From JBAZWV01 sp041660225 (GTDB taxonomy: Bacteria > Patescibacteriota > Patescibacteriia > 2-12-FULL-60-25), in contig JBAZWV010000004.1 in assembly GCA_041660225.1 (NCBI GenBank), positions 1 to 64,000 on the forward strand: a DNA stretch of 64,000 bases, written 5' to 3'. The notes beneath the pieces were generated by a model. The model worked only from the letters and a program-made list of their open reading frames with translations, ran no database searches and was not told the DNA's origin. Positions 59,996 through 64,000 of the stretch are shown in pieces. Both the position numbers and the translations under genes were made by a program. The first letter of the stretch is position 1. The number at the start of each line of letters is the position of its first letter.

Positions 59996-62716
59996 ATGAG
60001 CATTCTGGGACGCCTTTTTGGCGATGCTAACCAACGGGAAATCGACAAGATGAAGCCGATGATCGCACAGATCAGCGCGCTCGAGCCTTCGATTCAGACG
60101 CTGACGGATGAAGCGCTTGCGGCGAAGACGATTGAGTTTCGTGATCGTCTCGCGAAGGGCGAAGAATTGGATGCGATGTTGCCGGAAGCGTTTGCGGTTG
60201 CGCGTGATGCATCGCGTCGTGTGTTGAAACAGCGCCAGTACGACGTTCAGCTCATGGGCGGTCTTGCGTTGCACAAGGGAACGATTGCGGAAATGCGAAC
60301 GGGTGAAGGAAAGACATTGACCGCTGTCGCCGCCGTGTATTTGAACGCCCTGACCGGCAAGGGCGTGCACGTCGTAACCGTCAACGATTATCTCGCACGT
60401 CGCGATACGGTGTGGATGGGACAGGTGTATCACACGCTCGGCCTCACGGTTGGGTGTATCCAGCACGAAGGAGGATTCCGATATGATCCGTCGTTCAAAG
60501 CAGAACCGCAGCACGATGAATCTCGTGATGAAACGGGATCGTTCCGCGTGGACACCGATTATTTGCGTCCGTCGAGCCGACAAGAAGCGTATTCGGCAGA
60601 CATCACCTACGGAACAAACAACGAGTTCGGTTTCGATTATTTGCGTGACAACATGATGTCGCGCGTCGAAGACATGGTGCAACGCGAACTCAACTTCGCG
60701 ATCGTTGACGAAGTCGACTCGATCTTGATCGACGAAGCGCGCACACCGCTTATTATCAGTGCTCCGGCCGAAGAACCGACACAGTTGTATTATCGTTTTG
60801 CGGAACTGGTCCCGAAACTCGAAGAGAAGACGGATTATCTTGTCGATGAAAAATTGCGTGCCGCAACGCTGACGGAGTCCGGCATTGGAAAAATGGAGCA
60901 ATGGCTCAACATCGAAAACCTTTACGTTCAGGGTGGAATGAAGATGGTGCATCACCTTGAACAGGCGTTGCGCGCACACGCGCTCTACAAGATCGATCGT
61001 GATTACGTCGTCAAAGCGAACGAAGTTATTATCGTTGATGAATTCACGGGTCGTTTGATGATCGGCCGTCGGTATTCAGAAGGATTGCATCAGGCGATCG
61101 AGGCGAAAGAACGCGTTACGATTCAGCGTGAATCGGTCACGATGGCGACGATTACCTTCCAAAACTATTTCCGTTTGTATACGAAGCTCGCGGGCATGAC
61201 GGGAACGGCGGTGACCGAAGCGGAAGAATTCCACAAAATCTACAAGCTTGAAGTGTTGTCGATTCCGACGAACAAAACGACGCGCCGTGCGGACTTGTCG
61301 GATCGCGTCTATAAAAATGAACTTGGGAAGTTCAAGGCGGCTGTGCGCGAGATCAAGGAGCGGAACGCAAAGGGCCAGCCGATTCTCGTGGGTACGGTTT
61401 CGATTGAAAAGAACGAAATTCTCGGTGAATTGCTTCGCATGGAAGGCGTGCCGTTCAATCTCTTGAACGCGAAGAATCACGAGCGTGAAGGTGAAATCAT
61501 CGCGCAGGCCGGACGGAAAGGAGCGGTCACGATCGCGACGAACATGGCCGGACGCGGTGTCGACATTTTGCTCGGTGGAAATCCGCCGGATGCGAAAGAA
61601 GCGGAAGAAGTCCGTGCTCTTGGCGGGTTGCATGTTCTGGGAACGGAACGTCACGAGTCGCGTCGTATTGATAACCAGCTTCGCGGACGTGCCGGTCGCC
61701 AAGGCGATCTTGGTTCGACGCAGTTCTACGTATCAATGGATGATGACCTGATGCGCATCTTCGGATCGGAGCGCATGAAAGCGCGCATGGAATTTTTGAA
61801 AGTTCCGGATGATGAAGCAATCGAGAATAAATTATTGTCGAAAGCACTTGAATCCGCACAGCGAAAAGTGGAAGGACACAACTTCGACATCCGTAAACAT
61901 CTTCTCGAATACGACGACGTGCTCAACAAACATCGCAGCGTGATTTATAAAAAGCGCCGCGAGATTTTGGAATTGTCACGCGAGGCGACCAAGGAAGGGG
62001 AGCGTCCGCTCAAAGCGATGGTACTTGAAGCGGTGGAACACGAGATCGAGCATCTTGTGACCTATTACACGGCGGCCGAAGAGCCGTCGGAATGGAATCT
62101 CGAAGATATCCGCAAGGCGATCGCGACATTGCTTTCGCTCGATGCGTCACGCATGGAGGACGTCGTTCTTGTAACAACGGATGTGGAAGGAAAAGCGGAC
62201 GTTGCAACGAAGCGCACGGCCATGATCGAGGGTTTTATGGGTCTTGCGCGTGGCGCGTATGCGAAGACGGAGGAAGATATCGGTGATGTCGCGATGATGG
62301 CGGAAATTGAAAAAGCGATTCTGATCCGCGCAACGGATGATTTGTGGATCGAGCACCTCGACGCGATTGACCACCTCCGCAAAGGCATCAGTCTCCAAGG
62401 CTACGGTCAACGCGATCCGCTCGTCGAATACAAACGCGAAGCCTATCGCTTGTTCCACGAACTTCTTGCACTTGTCGACAAGCAAGTCGCTCACGCAATT
62501 TTCCGCATGCAACTCGCGCGCCAGATCGCACAGGAAGAACAGCGCGCCAGCGGAAAATCGATTCAACTCCAAGGACCGGCGAAGACGATGGAAGAAGCGG
62601 AGGCTGGATCAAAACCAACAACGTCGAACGTTGATCCGAAATATAAGGATGTGGGGCGCAACGATCTGTGTCCGTGTGGAAGCGGAAAGAAATTCAAGAA
62701 GTGTCACGGGGCCTAG
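59996..62716 (+). CDS. secA: Preprotein translocase ATPase SecA
   Basis: This 906-residue motor drives secretion through SecYEG. It has the Q-motif and Walker A in MRTGEGKTLTAVAAVYL (about 99-115), VDEVDSILIDEARTPLIIS (DEAD box), a preprotein cross-linking domain, NBD2 with TNMAGRGVDILLGG, and the helical scaffold. The C-terminal SEC-C zinc motif CPCGSGKKFKKCHG is intact. It exports the many signal-peptide proteins of this window. It is followed after two bases by the MazG-like gene. Confidence 0.97.
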   Translation: MSILGRLFGDANQREIDKMKPMIAQISALEPSIQTLTDEALAAKTIEFRDRLAKGEELDAMLPEAFAVARDASRRVLKQRQYDVQLMGGLALHKGTIAEMRTGEGKTLTAVAAVYLNALTGKGVHVVTVNDYLARRDTVWMGQVYHTLGLTVGCIQHEGGFRYDPSFKAEPQHDESRDETGSFRVDTDYLRPSSRQEAYSADITYGTNNEFGFDYLRDNMMSRVEDMVQRELNFAIVDEVDSILIDEARTPLIISAPAEEPTQLYYRFAELVPKLEEKTDYLVDEKLRAATLTESGIGKMEQWLNIENLYVQGGMKMVHHLEQALRAHALYKIDRDYVVKANEVIIVDEFTGRLMIGRRYSEGLHQAIEAKERVTIQRESVTMATITFQNYFRLYTKLAGMTGTAVTEAEEFHKIYKLEVLSIPTNKTTRRADLSDRVYKNELGKFKAAVREIKERNAKGQPILVGTVSIEKNEILGELLRMEGVPFNLLNAKNHEREGEIIAQAGRKGAVTIATNMAGRGVDILLGGNPPDAKEAEEVRALGGLHVLGTERHESRRIDNQLRGRAGRQGDLGSTQFYVSMDDDLMRIFGSERMKARMEFLKVPDDEAIENKLLSKALESAQRKVEGHNFDIRKHLLEYDDVLNKHRSVIYKKRREILELSREATKEGERPLKAMVLEAVEHEIEHLVTYYTAAEEPSEWNLEDIRKAIATLLSLDASRMEDVVLVTTDVEGKADVATKRTAMIEGFMGLARGAYAKTEEDIGDVAMMAEIEKAILIRATDDLWIEHLDAIDHLRKGISLQGYGQRDPLVEYKREAYRLFHELLALVDKQVAHAIFRMQLARQIAQEEQRASGKSIQLQGPAKTMEEAEAGSKPTTSNVDPKYKDVGRNDLCPCGSGKKFKKCHGA

Positions 62717-62718
62717 AC

Positions 62719-63018
62719 ATGCCTTCGAAACTTGTTCGTGACAAGATTCCTTCTATTATTCGTGCGGAAGGTCGAGAGCCTGTCACGCATATCGCTGATG
62801 AGGCTGAGTATCGTCAACGATTGAAAGAAAAGTTACAGGAAGAAGTGGACGAATTTCTTGAAGCCGAGAATGTGGAAGAGATGGCGGATGTGTTGGAGAT
62901 TCTTGACGCTGTCGCGGAGTTCAAAGGGTTTGATCGTGAAGAAATCAAAAAGGTCCGCGAACGGAAAGCGGATGAGCGTGGAATTTTTAAGAATCGAATC
63001 ATTCTGGATACGCCGTAA
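62719..63018 (+). CDS. MazG-like nucleotide pyrophosphohydrolase
   Basis: This 99-residue all-helical protein matches small phosphoribosyl-ATP/MazG-like pyrophosphohydrolases: KLVRDKIPSIIRAEG at the start, then EKLQEEVDEFLEAENVEEMA with an EExxE half of the metal site, and DVLEILDAVAEFKG with the second E/D half. It probably removes non-canonical nucleotides. The ATG at 62719 follows the secA stop by two bases. Confidence 0.9.
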   Translation: MPSKLVRDKIPSIIRAEGREPVTHIADEAEYRQRLKEKLQEEVDEFLEAENVEEMADVLEILDAVAEFKGFDREEIKKVRERKADERGIFKNRIILDTP

Positions 63019-63042
63019 CGGTCAGAGTGATATACTCCGGCC

Positions 63043-63564
63043 ATGACATCTTCTACCGAACATCGTCGTCAGTCCGCATCGTATATTCGGAATTTTATTT
63101 TCGGTGTTGAAGACAGTCTTGTGTCGACGGTCGGATTATTGTCCGGTGTTGCGATTGCAGGTGTCGACCGAAAAACGATTCTGCTTACGGGCGTTGTGTT
63201 GATTTTTGTGGAAGCGTTTTCCATGGCGGCGGGAACGTTTTTATCCGAATCGTCGGCGGAAGGATATGTGAAACAGAAAGCGACACCCGTCGGTCCATCC
63301 GTGCGTCGTGGACTCGTGATGTTTGGATCGTATTTTGTGTCCGGATTCGTTCCGTTGTTTCCGTATATGGTGATTGTAACGGAGCGTGCGTTTCCGCTTT
63401 CAATTTCTTTGTCGATTGTGGCGCTCTTCGCGCTTGGTGCGTGGGGAGGGGCGGTATCAAAAGCGAATATTTTGCGGAGTGCGTTGCGCATGGCGGTGAT
63501 CGGCGGAATTGCGATCGGTGTTGGCGTGGGGGCGGGCGCGATCGTGAATCGGATTGCGGGCTAG
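63043..63564 (+). CDS. VIT1/CCC1-family membrane transporter
   Basis: This 173-residue protein has five membrane helices. The family hallmark RNFIFGVEDSLVSTVGLLSGV is at about 16-36 and FVEAFSMAAGTFLSESS at about 56-72 (the conserved EaxSMaaGeylS block). Members export iron or manganese in fungi and plants. It is short compared with the 230-residue family norm because the cytoplasmic metal-binding insertion is small. TATACT lies six bases before the ATG. Confidence 0.9.
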   Translation: MTSSTEHRRQSASYIRNFIFGVEDSLVSTVGLLSGVAIAGVDRKTILLTGVVLIFVEAFSMAAGTFLSESSAEGYVKQKATPVGPSVRRGLVMFGSYFVSGFVPLFPYMVIVTERAFPLSISLSIVALFALGAWGGAVSKANILRSALRMAVIGGIAIGVGVGAGAIVNRIAG

Positions 63565-63573
63565 ACATGGCCC

Positions 63574-63602
63574 TTGCAAGGCAGGGGGGATTCCGCTAGA
63601 CT
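63574..63602 (+). promoter_or_regulatory. Promoter of secD
   Basis: TTGCAA (63574-63579), 17-bp spacer and TAGACT (63597-63602). The ATG at 63619 is 16 bases beyond, with no Shine-Dalgarno. Confidence 0.7.
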
Positions 63603-63618
63603 TTGCGCGATTGTCCCT

Positions 63619-64000
63619 ATGTCAAAACACTCCACTGCCTCGTCCGGAATGAGCCGGAAGTCCGTAAAGCGCCGCGCGGCGATGCTTGTCGCGTTGTTTT
63701 TGCTCGCTGGTTCCATTGCCTATCCGACGCCCACGAATTGGGTGATCGCCAAGGTGAATGGTCTTGCGGGCATCAGCATCCCGCAGATCAATATGCCGTT
63801 CGTTCTTGGCCTTGATCTCCAGGGCGGTACGCGTCTTGAGTACGAAGCGGATCTTTCGCATATCGATCCGGCCGAGCAACCCGCCGCGATGGAGGGCGTA
63901 CGCGATGTTATTGAGCGTCGCGTGAACTCGATCGGCGTATCCGAGCCGCTCGTCCAAACTGCGAAGGCGGGAGACTCCTGGCGCGTGACCGTGGAACTCG
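63619..64000 (+). CDS. secD: Protein-export protein SecD, N-terminal part
   Basis: The gene runs off the window end; 127 residues are visible. A basic start (MSRKSVKRRAAM) leads to the first membrane helix (MLVALFLLAGSIAYP). Then comes the SecD signature FVLGLDLQGGTRLEYEADLS (about 68-87) and EGVRDVIERRVNSIGVSEP, the first periplasmic P1 segment. SecD helps SecA-dependent export using the proton gradient. secA lies 900 bases upstream. Confidence 0.93.
   Translation, partial: MSKHSTASSGMSRKSVKRRAAMLVALFLLAGSIAYPTPTNWVIAKVNGLAGISIPQINMPFVLGLDLQGGTRLEYEADLSHIDPAEQPAAMEGVRDVIERRVNSIGVSEPLVQTAKAGDSWRVTVEL

Noticed and set aside
59618..60979. Minus-strand frame of 453 codons over hpf and secA
   Set aside because: It is antisense to two clearly conserved genes and shows no domain.

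Overview
The window looks like a chromosomal segment from a streamlined, Gram-positive-like or monoderm member of the Candidate Phyla Radiation (Patescibacteria), perhaps near the Uhrbacteria/Magasanikbacteria group. This placement is inference. It rests on a short UvrC without a helix-hairpin-helix tail, a membrane-anchored ClpC-like ATPase, secreted proteins that share a 'YY-x-G-x-KR-x-FP' surface module, several protein families I know mainly from CPR genomes, and division/wall genes scattered over many loci. TGA is used as a stop throughout, so this is not the recoded Gracilibacteria/Absconditabacteria code.

Region by region. 1-6.1 kb: a MacAB-like tripartite transporter set (minus strand) faces an ECF sigma factor, a three-helix membrane protein and a small secreted repeat protein (plus strand); this looks like an envelope-stress module. 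6.1-13.2 kb: small membrane, cupin, pirin, YceI-like and SH3-like proteins plus the GTPase EngB. 13.3-23.2 kb: a cell-surface region with an ice-binding-like adhesin, a parallel beta-helix protein, a multi-domain sortase and a large secreted partner that shares its repeat domain. 23.4-27.3 kb: a visibly AT-rich accessory island next to the 3' end of tRNA-Trp. It holds two large helical proteins that share a HEPN-like domain, a third helical protein and the degenerate tail of a serine recombinase. 27.4-33.8 kb: a methyltransferase-acyltransferase fusion, an FG-GAP surface protein, a lipoprotein and glycerate kinase. 33.8-42.3 kb: DNA repair (uvrA, uvrC), an RNA ligase and several orphan genes. 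42.5-49.1 kb: mraZ-rsmH-ftsL behind a clear MraZ operator, then an operon of membrane ClpC and a MraY/WecA-type transferase. 50.0-55.5 kb: rplU, recR-ybaB, dnaB, a permease and folD. 55.8-64 kb: glyA, murC-murB, hpf, secA, a MazG-like hydrolase, a VIT1-like transporter and the start of secD.

Two styles of expression signal stand out. Many housekeeping genes (uvrC, rplU, dnaB, folD, glyA, murC, hpf) have a -35/17-bp/-10 promoter whose -10 box ends only 6-9 bases before the ATG, with no Shine-Dalgarno sequence, so their mRNAs should be leaderless. In contrast, a set of mostly unrecognised genes (8243, 8686, 17706, 34497, 38305, 39004, 39337, 41950, 49156, 50413) have Shine-Dalgarno sites. Most of them also have an intrinsic terminator abutting the stop codon, and they look like stand-alone cassettes. 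The two most unusual loci are the tRNA-Trp-linked HEPN-like island and this set of cassettes, which includes an RNA ligase.
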